Positions 1-9,699 of a DNA stretch of 64,000 nt are shown here, one piece after another. The stretch spans positions 47,727,501 through 47,791,500 of the forward strand of contig NC_134370.1 in NCBI RefSeq assembly GCF_035582795.1, written 5' to 3'. Numbering within the stretch: position 1 is the first letter of the stretch; the number at the start of each line of letters is the position of its first letter. The DNA comes from Mycteria americana. Its lineage: Eukaryota; Chordata; Aves; Ciconiiformes; Ciconiidae. The notes under the pieces are model-generated. The model was not told where the DNA came from, searched no databases, and saw only the letters and a list, made by a program, of their open reading frames with translations. A program made the position numbers and the translations under genes.

Positions 1-133
1 TTCGTTTTGTGGGTTTTTTTTTAAGAACAAAGCCACAGGGGAAAGAGTCAACCACCCTTCCAGCGGCCCCTCGTCCCCGCGTGTGGAGGCCGCAGAGCCC
101 CCCGCCCCGCCGGCAGACCCCGCCCCGCCTCAC
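1..133 (-). other. HEXA: HEXA intron 1, donor end only
   Basis: This is the GC-rich start of HEXA intron 1, beginning with the donor GTGAGG at 128-133 on the minus strand. The open frame runs on past the donor, but its sequence no longer resembles hexosaminidase, so the splice is preferred to read-through. Nothing else is seen. Confidence 0.8.
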
Positions 134-380
134 CGGTCGGGCGGGCGGCGGCGAAGAGCAGAGCCCAGTACCGCTGGAAGGCTGCCTCCAACACGGCGCA
201 GCCTGGCCCCACGGAGGAGCCGGTGGCGTAGGCGAAGCGGAAGCGACGGGGAGACAGCAGGCAGCGACCGTCCCCCGGCGGGGAGCGCTCGACCTGGGGC
301 TGCGGCCACACGGCTGCTGCCCGCTCCAGCGCCGCCGCCAACAGCAGCAGCAGCAGCAGCAGCGCCTGCCCCGCCGCCAT
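134..380 (-). CDS. HEXA: HEXA coding exon 1 (beta-hexosaminidase alpha subunit), partial gene
   Basis: HEXA is the alpha subunit of lysosomal beta-hexosaminidase A, which removes terminal N-acetylhexosamine from GM2 ganglioside and glycans. This exon encodes residues 1-82 plus the first base of codon 83. A signal peptide has eight leucines (residues 7-14) and an Ala-rich end near residue 23. The mature start follows with W25-P26-Q27-P28, then F47-R-F, a conserved Cys at 61 and an AAFQRY block (66-71) typical of the glycohydrolase-20 N-terminal domain. The ATG at 380 has G at -3 and +4. An in-frame GTG at 392 is not needed. The exon ends at CCGACCG|GTGAGG, a phase-1 donor, as in human exon 1, which is two codons longer by my recollection. 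The remaining exons lie off the left edge. The identification is firm, and HEXB is less likely because of the WPxPQ start and the ARIH1 neighbour. Confidence 0.93.
342..362. repeat. (CAG)7 / (CTG)7 trinucleotide repeat in the HEXA signal peptide
   Basis: Seven perfect CAG units on the plus strand read as CTG leucine codons of HEXA on the minus strand. A CAA (TTG Leu) follows at 339-341, giving eight leucines in the hydrophobic core of the signal peptide. The repeat is coding and in frame, so unit changes would alter signal-core length without a frameshift. Confidence 0.95.
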
Positions 381-620
381 GTCGCGCCCCACAGCCTGAG
401 GGGAGGGGCGGTGCCGCCCGCCGCGGGAGGGACGCCCGCGAAATGGCAGCTTGGCCCCGCGGGGCCGGACCGGGCCCTGCCTGGGCTGCCGACTCCGCCT
501 CCCGCGCGGTTGCCCGCTGCGATCAGGCTACAAAGGCCTTCACAGCCCCGTCAGGCCGCGGCGGCCCCTTCACCCCAAAGCCTCTGGGGCTGCCTTTACC
601 AAAGCAAGCACCTCGTTAGT
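381..620 (-). promoter_or_regulatory. HEXA: HEXA 5' leader and CpG-island promoter
   Basis: CpG-dense, GC-rich DNA immediately upstream of the HEXA start codon, fading by about position 600. A GC-box-like GGGGCGG lies at about 405-411 on the plus strand and no TATA box is evident, which suits a housekeeping lysosomal gene with a dispersed start. The transcription start cannot be fixed from sequence. The island also covers the coding exon down to about position 60. Confidence 0.6.
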
Positions 621-3600
621 TTTGAATAAATGCACAAAAGCCCCAAGCTGCCTGTCGAGGGTTATTTCTTTCCCAGCCCTCAAAATTTAGAGCTCATCCA
701 CCATCCTCCCTACCCCCAAGACCCCTAGGGCGTCTCAGCAGCCTGATACGGGGTTTGAGGAGAAGGTTAATGATGTAAAACACGTATTTCACCTGCACCA
801 CTTTCCAGCTGTGTGACTGAAGACACACGTGCTTTGGCTCCACCTTGGGTTTTGGCATCTTTTGTTGGTACCATGCATTTGTATGAATAATGCTGGATGT
901 AAATCGGTCCTCACACAGGTTTCCAGGGATATTATATAGGTGGCAGGTGAAATACTGGTTGGGTTGTACAAAAAAGGGCTTTGTTCCATTGTGGAGCCTC
1001 ACACTGAAGTGTTGCAGAGATGCTCTCCACACAGGGTTTGGCTTTTGCAAGTAAACCCTCAACCTCAAATGAGCTCTTTATTTTGCCTCCTCCCAGCTCT
1101 GCATTCCTCGGCAACCCCCAAGTCAAATAAGGACCCTTAATCCCAGGTCTTACCCATCTAATTGCCAGCCTAAATCCATCAAATTATTAAAAAACCCCTT
1201 GTCCCAGCCCTCCCGAGCAAGCAGTGAAGTGACCAGAAAACTCCAAGCTATCAGGAGTGCTGAGAGACAAGCCACAGGCATAGGGAGCAAGCAGGAAATT
1301 AAACAAATGCCATGGGAAAAAGCACGACAAGGGAGATGGCCCCATCACACTAGCTCAATATGAAAAACCACTTTATGTGAGCAGGACACAACCATGGAAA
1401 GGTCTGGTGGGGAATTTAAGGGGTTGTCCCTCAGGTGAGCAGAACAGGGAAAGCCAGGGGCAAGAGGAAGAAAGCATTTTGCAGAAAAACCCTCAAGGAA
1501 CTTGCTGTCAAAGGTTACAAAAGCACTAGCACAAAGCTGGGGACTGATGGTGAAAAGAGAAGAGCTGGGAGGACATGGGGAAGTTTCAGTGCAGCTGGGA
1601 AGGAAGGTTTCAGAGGAACAGAAAAAGGGGCTCACCAGGGTGAGGAAGCCTGTGAGGTACCAATGAAGGTTTTGGGTGTGTCATGGAGGTGGAGAAGTCA
1701 TGGAGATGCTGGGCAGAAGGAGGGGAATCACAGTTAGGTTTGGGTCTAAATGGGATTGTGGGAATTTCATGATATTAGTGAAAATGAATAGGGGATCTCA
1801 AGTAGGGGAAGGCAGGGAGGGGTCTAAGGATCACACATAGATGGGGGGGCTGGTCTCCATTGGGAATGGGGTCAGACAGAGCCAGCTAGTATTGCCATGA
1901 GCTTAATACCTACACACTGCTGCATCCTTCTTCCACAACCCTATGGAGCAGCAAAGACCACCCATCCAGCTAAGGGAAGGTGAGCCAGGACCTAGGATGG
2001 GCACAACATGGGCCAGGCAACAACCTCACCAACTGGGTGCAGCCCCACAGCCAGGCAAGCAGAGCATGGTGGTGCCAGCAATGGAGCCCATCAACAGTCC
2101 AGGTGTCACCAGGCAAAAGCAAGGCACCAAGTGTAGTCCAAGATCAATCTGGGAGAGCTTAGGAGCAGATGCATCTACAGGACAGCTCAGAAAAAAAAGT
2201 GGCTGCCCAGACCTCAGCTTAAATGGAGATCCTGGAGCAATTGGTGGAGGTCCCAGGCAAGGCTGATTGGGGCAGTTAAAGCCTGTTGGTGCCCTCAAGG
2301 TCCTGACAATCCTCACCTGCCCCTTCTTTTCCCTACAGAGAGGTAGCAGGACCCCAGTTCAGCACGATGGCATGTGCCAGGATGCTTCCTCATGATTCTT
2401 CCAACTCCTGTGCCGTTGCTCCAAGACATTGGACCTTCTCTGTCTTCGTCCGCATCACAGGGCAAGAAGGGACATGGAGGAGAATGCCTATATTCCAACC
2501 TGCATCAGACCTCTGGGAAAATGGGCCATGTAATTCTTTGTGTTCAAGTTCTCCCCTGCTTGTCTCAAGGCTGCTGCTGGTCTACAGGCAGCCTCCGTGG
2601 TGTTGAGTGGGGTTTGTTGCCTTTCCCCATGCAAACCTCTGAAGTGCCAGCTGTTGCCACTGCTTTTCTGACATCAATTGATTCCAGTATCCCTGGACTT
2701 TTCCTCAAGCTTCACTGTATTAAAATTGCAGGGAAAGAAGAAAAAAACCTAAGGCAGTTTGTTGCTGTGTTGCATCAGGCAATGTCAGCAGCATCAGCAG
2801 AGCTGTGCTTCCCAGTGTGTGAGACTGAAATGCGAAAGTACCCTGGCCTGAAGCAAATCCCTATTTCAGTCTGGGGAGGGTGGCGTGTTCACCACACTTA
2901 TGTAAAGTGTTGTGATCATAGCTTTCAGTTGAAATATTCAAGCCTTTCTATGTATTCTGTTGTTGTTGCTATTTTAGGGGACCTGATGTCTCTGGGGAAT
3001 GACTCAGAGAAGTTCATCTGTAGCTGGCCGGCATTAATCTAGACTAACAATCTGATTTGTGAATGCATCTTTATGCAAGAAAACTACTTAAGCATGTGCT
3101 TAACTTTGGAGCTTGGCTAAAAGAAATTAGTTTACACGCTGTCCTGCATAGGACATGAAGCAGCAGTAGCCAGAAGTTGCTGATGCTCTTCAGTAGCTCT
3201 TAATAGACCAGCTCATGGTCTCAGAGCATATCTCCAGGGTGATATATCCACCTGGGAAAGTTGGCCTCTTCAGGCTAGTTCAGCAAGGAACAAGCAGGGA
3301 GTAAACACTGAGTCACAAGGTTCAGAGTTGACCTGTCCTGCCCCACTGCACCTCTGCTCGCCCTAACCGAGATTACCAGCCCCACATCAGGGGTGTACCA
3401 GCTCAGAGGCACTTTAATGTCATTGGATGGGGCTAAGCTGGGTGCTGAAAACATCACACTGGCCCAGCCAGGTGATGCCTGTTGCAGAAGTACCTGCAAA
3501 CCCCTCTTGTCATCTTTTTGACTGCAAGAGCTGGAAGCCAAGTTGCTGGGGGACTCTGCAGAAAACTGTGCTGCACCAGGGCTCTGCTGGATTACCTGCT

Positions 3601-4904
3601 TACTACCAATAATGAATCTGGTAAAAATCCAAATTCATTATTCTGACATAAATTGTTATAAAATCAGGCTGGTGTCACACTTGGATCTTTCTGGTTTGTT
3701 CACCTTCAGGGCATGAGGGTGGCCTTTGGGCTGTCAGTGCAGTTCCTTGTTCCACAGCATTTTTTTTAAGGTATAAACCCATTTATTATGCTGCCTAATT
3801 GCCTGTAAGGTTGGCTGCATCCGCATTTAAACAGGAGGGCGTTTTGCATACAGATTCCTCTGCTGGTGAGAAGCGTATGAGCTGGTGAAAGGGGAACGGA
3901 GGAAGCATTTATGGATACTTTCATAGAGCACTCCCATGAGTTTCTTCTTTGTTTTCCTCCTTGAGAGAAACGCTGTCTAAGCACACTCGCTCCTGAATGA
4001 AGCCAGCTCCCAGGTCAAGGGACCTGCTGGTGGTGTGGCTGGAAGAGGGCTTTGGAAAACACATATCGTCTTCTGGAAGTGCCTGCAACTGCCTGTAGAT
4101 CTCTGGCTTGAATTTTGACATCTCAGAAGCTTTCTGGGCAAACTTACTCTTCCCATTTGCTTGTTTACCTCCCCTTTCATCCTTGGGAAAATAATTATGG
4201 TATTCAGATTGCAACATGAGGGTTGCAGCCATGCATTTGTTGAAGTGACCTTACTTGTGGTGGTGGTGCGGGGGAGTAAGGGTCAGCATGTACTGGGTCT
4301 TTGCAGGTGTGGACCCTCCTGTTGCATATCTCCATGTTTTGGGGAGGATATTGTTCAGCACGGTGTCATGCAAGCGCTGGTAGGGAGCAAGCCATCTGCA
4401 TGAGTTGGTGCTGTTGTATCTGCTGTTCCAGCTCATGGCTGCTCTGTGCGGATGGAGCGTATGCTCCACTGACAGTGGGATGACAAGGACACATTTCCTC
4501 CTTCGGGGTGACATCACTCTTCTCAGAGTAACTCCCCTGAAGTTTGCTGTGGACATGGGCACACCAAGCAGCAGTGGCAGGCTGCCATCCTTGCTGTGCC
4601 GTGACCTGAACTGGGGCTTTCTACCAAAACCAAACTGAATGTCATAGGAGAATGGGTGAGCCTCCCCGTCTCTCTCCCCCTCTGCCAGAGGTACCCGTCC
4701 CCAAGAGGGTGATGGTGGGGGGAAGCATTGTCCCTCTGACACCCAACGCTGTGGGCTGTGAGCTGGAGAGGCCGAGGTACCAGCGCCCATTTTATCAAGC
4801 AGAGGGGTGCTTGCATTTAAACACCCAGCGAAAGCCAGGAGAGATGACTGGTGAAGCTTTAGCACGTGCACAAAGAAGATCCTAAACAAGAGATGACCCT
4901 AAAT
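621..4904. other. Intergenic DNA between HEXA and ARIH1, left part
   Basis: No supportable gene. Open frames occur on both strands (the longest are 222 codons at 2374-3042 plus and 212 codons at 4251-4889 minus), but their translations look like chance frames: no recognisable motif, no splice continuity and no codon bias. Human TMEM202 sits between HEXA and ARIH1 by my recollection, but I see no exon resembling it here. Confidence 0.6.
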
Positions 4905-5297
4905 CCTGGGATTGTTCAGCCTGGAGAAAAGGAGGCTGAGAGGAGACCTTATTGCTCTCTACAACTACCTGAAAGGAGGTTGTAGAGAGGTGGGGGTCGG
5001 TCTCTTCTCCCAGGTAACAAGTGATAGGACAAGAGGAAATGGCCTCAAGTTGAGCCAGGGGAGGTTTAGACTGGATATTAGGAAATTTTTCTTCACTGAG
5101 AGGGTTATCAAGCATTGGAACAGGCTGCCCAGGGAAGTGGTTGAGTCGCCATCCCTGGAGATATTTAAAGGACGTTTGGATGAGGTGCTTAGGGACATGG
5201 TGTAGTGGTGGTCTTGGTAGTGTTAGGTTTACGGTTGGACTCGATGATCTTAAAGGTCTTTTCCAACCTATACGATTCTGTGATTCTGTGATTCTGT
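4905..5297 (+). mobile_element. CR1 non-LTR retrotransposon, 5'-truncated 3' end
   Basis: About 390 bp of chicken repeat 1 (CR1) LINE. From 4912 to 5205 an unbroken frame encodes the C-terminal end of ORF2, with the typical blocks [31 protein letters not shown] and [19 protein letters not shown], then a stop. A short 3' UTR follows (GGTTGGACTCGATGATCTTA, then GGTCTTTTCCAACCTA) and ends in three GATTCTGT units at 5274-5297 in place of a poly(A) tail, as is usual for CR1. The 5' truncation is the normal CR1 insertion product. The 97-codon frame without a break suggests a moderately young copy. It lacks the reverse transcriptase core and endonuclease and cannot move on its own. Confidence 0.95.
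5274..5297 (+). repeat. CR1 3'-terminal octamer repeat, (GATTCTGT)3
   Basis: Three perfect tandem GATTCTGT units close the CR1 copy. This octamer tail is the hallmark CR1 terminus used in target-primed reverse transcription, so it fixes the element's 3' end and its plus orientation. Confidence 0.95.
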
Positions 5298-6080
5298 AAA
5301 TCCACATCCAGGGTATTTTCACCAGCCAGATCCTTCACTAACAGCTCAGCTTATGGGGAATATCCATGCTTTTGGGGGCTGAAGCAGGTTGGTGTACAAC
5401 ACTGCTTTCAGACCTACAAACGTGTATCCCGGTGCTTTTCAAAGCACAGGATAACTTGTTCTCATATCTCTACGTTTCCACCTTGACCACCGCATGTCAT
5501 ACTAGATATTGCCATTGAGTGGTTTAGCAGATGCATGTGGTAAATTAATTTCTCAGCACAGATGGAGTTGAGCAGAAGGGACCTCTTCAGATGGGAGAGC
5601 ATATCTAAGGGGAGTGAGGCCTGGGAGATTCAGAGCAAGCAGGCAGGAGCAGGTCTCAGTGAGGAGGAATATTTCAACAGTTATTAACTTAAAAGTGGAG
5701 TTTAAGGCAAAAAGCTTGAGGTGGGATGTGTTAATCAGTCTGAAGGATTTGGATTCCTGACTCGAGCTCAGCCTGGTGGTATTTGCACTATTGGTATTAT
5801 TTGCAAAGCCTTTTTTCCTCTGGATTATCTCCAGCTCGTACAGCTTTGGGGTGGCTGAACAAACAGTGGTGATCCGAGGGGCATCTCAGCCCACACTCAC
5901 AGTTGAGGTTGTTAATGCGTGTGCAGGCAGCCAAAATCAAACCCGAGGCATCAAGAAATCTCCTGGGTTTCCTTTCTCCCGATGCAGGAGCTCCGTGTGC
6001 CTAAGATGACGGAGAAGGGCTTTTTCCAGAGGTTCTGCCTGGCTCAAGGAGCGGTGGAGCAGGAGGGAGGCCGGGTGAGA

Positions 6081-6117
6081 TGGGAGGTTCACCCCAAATC
6101 CATGGGTGAACCTCCCA
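6081..6117. repeat. Perfect inverted repeat, 14-bp arms, 9-nt loop
   Basis: TGGGAGGTTCACCC at 6081-6094 is the exact reverse complement of GGGTGAACCTCCCA at 6104-6117, with nine bases between. It would form a stable GC-rich stem in RNA or a cruciform in DNA. It has no T-tract after it, so a bacterial-type terminator reading is not relevant here. Its function is unknown. Confidence 0.9.
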
Positions 6118-6402
6118 GGGCAGGAGCCCAGGGGTGGTTGTGGCATGGGGCACCAGCACTTTTTTCAGCATTTTGGTATAGCAAAGTGGCATTGTCACGG
6201 GGAGATGCTGCGAGTTATTGCAGAGGCTGAGCATTTATGGCTGCTGTCCCTGGCTGCTCTCAGTCACGGCTGTGGGGCTAAGCTGGAATCAATCAGAGCC
6301 CGTGGATGCGTGATGACAAACTCCTCCTGCACAGAGGACCTGCTCCCGTAAATCCCGTAAGCGGGTGCTTAACTTCACAGAGCAAGGTGATTGCAATGCA
6401 AT

Positions 6403-6477
6403 ATTTTATTCTTGTCAGCTTCAGTGTTAACAGTTACTAGAATCACTTGGGTAATTAAGCTCTTGCAAGAATAAAAT
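6403..6477. repeat. Inverted repeat, 12-bp arms, 51-nt spacer
   Basis: ATTTTATTCTTG at 6403-6414 is the exact reverse complement of CAAGAATAAAAT at 6466-6477. The spacer is AT-rich and includes TAATTA-like and C/EBP-like words nearby. The total span is 75 bp, comparable to a precursor microRNA, but the loop does not pair further by eye. Confidence 0.8.
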
Positions 6478-7084
6478 GAAAAAGTGCCAGGTGCCTATGG
6501 AGATCTAAATCATTTTTCAGAGTGGGTAGAAGAGTGGTTCTCAGCTTTCTTTGGTAGCTGGAGTCCTAAAATTCCCAGAGGCAATGCAGATCCCCTCGGG
6601 ATGAGCTGAAGGCATCAGCCCTGCTTTTCTCGGGTGCCTCTTGCCAACCATCTTGCAAGGAGCCGGTGGGTACCCAGGGCTCCATACATGACCATTGGGT
6701 CACAAACTTCATGATGAAAGGAAGACCTTTGCAAAAGGCATGGCTAAAATTTCATACCAAAGAGTATTTTTGAGAAGTATTAGTGTTTTAGCTGAGGAGT
6801 AACTGGCAGCTAAGTGTTGATCCCTGTCTTGCTGTGGGAAAAGATAAGGCTGAGACCGTAGGAGGGAGAACTGCCGTTCCATGTCTGTGGGATGGCACGG
6901 GGAGAATCCCATCACTGTTTATATGTTTATTACTGAGATTATATGAGAAAGGGAAACAGTCGGGTGCCCGAGGAGGTTTAAATGTCTTTCTAAATGCCTG
7001 TGTTCTGTGCTGCTGAAGGATGGCTCTTCCTCTTGAGTTTTGAAGGGCTATGTGAGGCGATGGCTTTAGCTCCGTGTGTATTAG

Positions 7085-7260
7085 CTCATCTCGCAGGGCT
7101 TTGCGCCGAGGCTCCGGGCTCGGGAGCTCTGCAGCCTCGGCAGGGGCCAGGAGAGGGCAGCGGGGAGGCGCTCGGATACCCGCCGCGGGGATGCTGGGGG
7201 GCACCCGGGACAGCCAGCCCGGGGCGGGCGGGGTGCTCCCGGGCAGCCGGAGGGAGAAAA
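7085..7260. promoter_or_regulatory. Orphan CpG-rich island with GC box
   Basis: A short block with strongly raised GC and CpG compared with both flanks. It holds a GC box run GGGGCGGGCGGGG at 7221-7233 and several CCGCGG or CCCGGG words. It lies about 2.7 kb upstream of the ARIH1 start codon and about 6.7 kb from HEXA, so it belongs to neither known promoter. It may be a distal regulatory element, an unannotated noncoding-RNA promoter or a relic. Confidence 0.45.
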
Positions 7261-9404
7261 CAGGTTACCAAACACACTGATAACCCCGTCCCGGAGGGGA
7301 AGGTCACCTCCGGCAAAGGGTTGGACCCAGTTTTGCATCCAAGCGCAGGCTCTGGGAAGCTGCAAAGCCCCGATAAAGCAAAACCCCGCTGCCCGGTCAA
7401 CGCCTGTCTCGGCTCCTTGGGATCTGGTGGGCAAATCTCCTGCCCGAAGCCTGCTCACATGTTGGCAAGGAGCTGGGCATGTCACCAGCTGGGCAGGACA
7501 GTGCTAGCACAGAGCCCCAGGGGGTGACACACAGTCCCCCTCGGGGACAAAGTGTAGGGCAAGGACCTGGGGTGACCAACTGAGCCCCCGAGGCTTGACA
7601 TGGGAGATAGGACCAGCCTGGCAAACAAATGTCCAGCTGGTAAGTCTGGAGCTGAACAAAGCTGGGGCTATTTATATTTATGTAGGGCAGGATGATTAAT
7701 GCCCAGGCCTTTGCCATTCCAAACAAGTAGGGTAATTAAGGAACTGGCTTTATTTACTAGGTAGCTTGGTGTGAGGCAATGTGTGTGCCCGGCCCACACC
7801 CCCCTGCACCACTCCTGACCCTGGTAGAGCACAGCTCGGGGACTGCAGGCTGTCCCTGGCTGTGCGATGGGGACAGCTTTGCACAATGACTGGGGAGGAC
7901 AGCAGGCAGTCGTGACTGTAGCAAGCTTGCTGAAAGCGGCTGTAATGCTACGAAACACCCAGAGCTGATTTTCGGAGCTGCTTGTGTATCTGAAGATGCA
8001 GACTGGTACCCAGCGAGGTTTCTAGAGACATCTGCCCAGGACACTGGACACTTAATCTGCTTGGATCCCTAAGGGCACCTGCCTGCATCACCCTGAGCTT
8101 AAACCCCTGTCGCTGTGGCCATCATTACAGTTTCAGTGCTCCAGGAGAAAATAAACACCCTTTGGGAGGCCGCTTCTAATTTTCTGCCTGTTTCACAAGG
8201 TATTTGTATTGAAACAGGAGCAGGAAGCAGGATCCCGCTGTGCCAGGTGCTGCACAAACACAAAGCGCCGCAGTGACTCTTGCCCCAAAGAGCTGATGAA
8301 ACTCGTCACACCTATGCCACATACCTCCAGGCTGAGTCTCCCCCGCCCTCTGGGCATGGGGGCATCTTCATCCGGGTAGAGCGGGTGAATAATGTCACCA
8401 CATCAGAATGGCCCCACTTCACCCGGGGAAGAAATGATTGCCCGGGGCGTGAGGAAGCGGAGGATTAGCGCCGGTGGAGAAGGTGGCCCTGGAGCCCTCC
8501 CTGGGCTGTGCTGGCTTCTCACATCCGCGGTGAATAGCAGCAGAGGGTTTGGTATCAGCTGGCTCTCCTCTGGGCCACGCTGCAGCCTTGTTTCCAAGCC
8601 AACCGGAGTCCCTTGTGTGCCCCAAATGGCTGCAAACAATAAACCCAGCTTGCCTCCCCCCTACCAGGCTGAGCACAGCTGATGCTGGAAGCAGAGCTGC
8701 CCTGGCTGTGCCGCTGTGCCGGCAGGGAAAGCTGAGGCGAAGGGTGCTCAACCCCTGCAGCACCCTGACGTCTGCCCTGCCCTTCGCCGGTGGCTCGGTG
8801 TCCAAGCGAGGGGCCCCGGCAGGCACAAGGCCTCCTGCGAACAGCAGTGGCCCCATGTCCCTGAACGCTCGCTGACGGCAGGCTCAGCCCCAGCCACCTG
8901 CAGGAGGGAAAAAGGTCTGTCCCTGGTCCGTCGATGAAGCCACTCATGCATATTCTTCCCCCCCTTGCAAAATGCCAAATTAATAGAGAAGAAAGAGAAC
9001 CAAGCCTGGCACCACTGTGAAAACCTGGGTATTATGTCTGCTGACCAGAAGGCAAAGCGGGAGTTCAGAGATGGCACCTGGCACAGTCGGGGTCCCCTCC
9101 AGGGACGGTGGGCACATGGTTATCCCATGGTTTCACATGAAGTTCTGCTTGGAGGGACTCAGTGCAATTTTATTCTGATTTTGAGGGAGAACAACCTATT
9201 TTCCCTCACAAGTCACTCCCCACAGGCGCCACACCACTCTTTATGTAATGGCGGCGCTGAGAGTCTTCCCTCCGAGCTCGGCTGACAGGACACCTCAGGA
9301 GGGCTTCGCGCCCCCACCTCCACCACACGTCCCCGCCACCCCGTGGCGCCCAGACCCGGGACGGTAGCGGGGGAACCCAGTAAAACCTCGCCGCGCCACC
9401 CGCC

Positions 9405-9488
9405 GCACTCAGGATGGCGCCGCGCCGCACTCAAGATGGCGCCGCGCCGCACTCAAGATGGCGCCGCGCCGCACTCAAGATGGCGCCG
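9405..9488 (+). repeat. 22-bp tandem array, four units with YY1-like motifs
   Basis: Units start at 9405, 9427, 9449 and 9471, each beginning GCACTCA(A/G)GATGGCG and followed by CCGCGCC. Units 2-4 carry AAGATGGCGCC (at 9433, 9455 and 9477); unit 1 has AGGATGGCGCC. A diverged fifth copy of the core (GCACTCAAGATGGCTCC) lies at 9543-9559. AAGATGGCGGC is the known promoter-proximal YY1 site, often near or just downstream of the start site. Confidence 0.9.
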
Positions 9489-9605
9489 GCGGACCGCGGG
9501 AGGGCGGGGTGAGGGGGGTGTGTGTGTAGGGGGGTGTGGCGCGCACTCAAGATGGCTCCCGGCGCGGCGAAGGGGAGATGGCGGCCGTCGCGCAGGCGCG
9601 GCGCT

Positions 9606-9633
9606 GCACGTCACGCGCTGTGGCATGACGTGC
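9606..9633. promoter_or_regulatory. CRE-like inverted pair GCACGTCA...TGACGTGC
   Basis: GCACGTCA (9606-9613) and TGACGTGC (9626-9633) are perfect reverse complements separated by 12 bp. Each carries a TGACGTG core like sites of the ATF/CREB family or bZIP/E-box hybrid sites. The position in the core promoter suits a regulatory role, but binding is not shown. Confidence 0.6.
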
Positions 9634-9699
9634 CGTGCGTGCGCGGCGCGCGGTGACGGAGCGGGTCGGCCGCGTCCCTTTGTTGGCGGCGGCGGCTGA
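9625..9699 (+). other. Possible upstream ORF in the ARIH1 leader (24 codons)
   Basis: An ATG at 9625 opens a 24-codon frame ending at TGA 9697-9699, 120 bp before the ARIH1 start codon and out of frame with it. It matters only if transcription begins upstream of 9625. The start context is fair (G at -3, A at +4). Confidence 0.25.

Larger units (their letters stand above)
5298..9299. other. Intergenic DNA between HEXA and ARIH1, right part
   Basis: No supportable gene. The stretch holds two inverted repeats (6081-6117 and 6403-6477), an orphan GC-rich island near 7085-7260 and moderately GC-rich DNA at about 8220-8940 leading toward the ARIH1 promoter. Overlapping open frames near 7000-7530 and 8390-8950 exist on both strands at once, as expected from high GC content, and none reads like a protein family. 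Confidence 0.6.

Noticed and set aside
381..392. HEXA start at the upstream in-frame GTG (392)
   Set aside because: The ATG at 380 has good context and gives a normal signal peptide; GTG initiation is not needed.
2374..3042. 222-codon plus-strand open frame in the intergenic region
   Set aside because: No recognisable domain or repeat, low-complexity-free but unstructured residue use, no promoter or splice context. It is long enough to be checked for transcription, but I cannot support it as a gene.
4251..4889. 212-codon minus-strand open frame next to the CR1 copy
   Set aside because: Ends in a His-rich run from a simple GTG/GGT stretch and overlaps open frames on the other strand. It looks like chance.
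6403..6477. MicroRNA precursor
   Set aside because: The arms pair for only 12 bp and the 51-nt interior does not continue the stem, so it lacks the usual precursor shape.
6994..7527. 177-codon plus-strand frame and overlapping minus-strand frames over the orphan GC island
   Set aside because: GC-rich DNA has few stops in any frame; several frames are open at once and none resembles a protein.
621..9299. TMEM202 between HEXA and ARIH1
   Set aside because: Expected from human gene order as I recall it, but no exon with multi-pass membrane character and splice borders was seen.
9343..9699. 118-codon frame across the ARIH1 promoter array
   Set aside because: It simply translates the 22-bp repeat and the CpG island; repeat-derived, no protein features.
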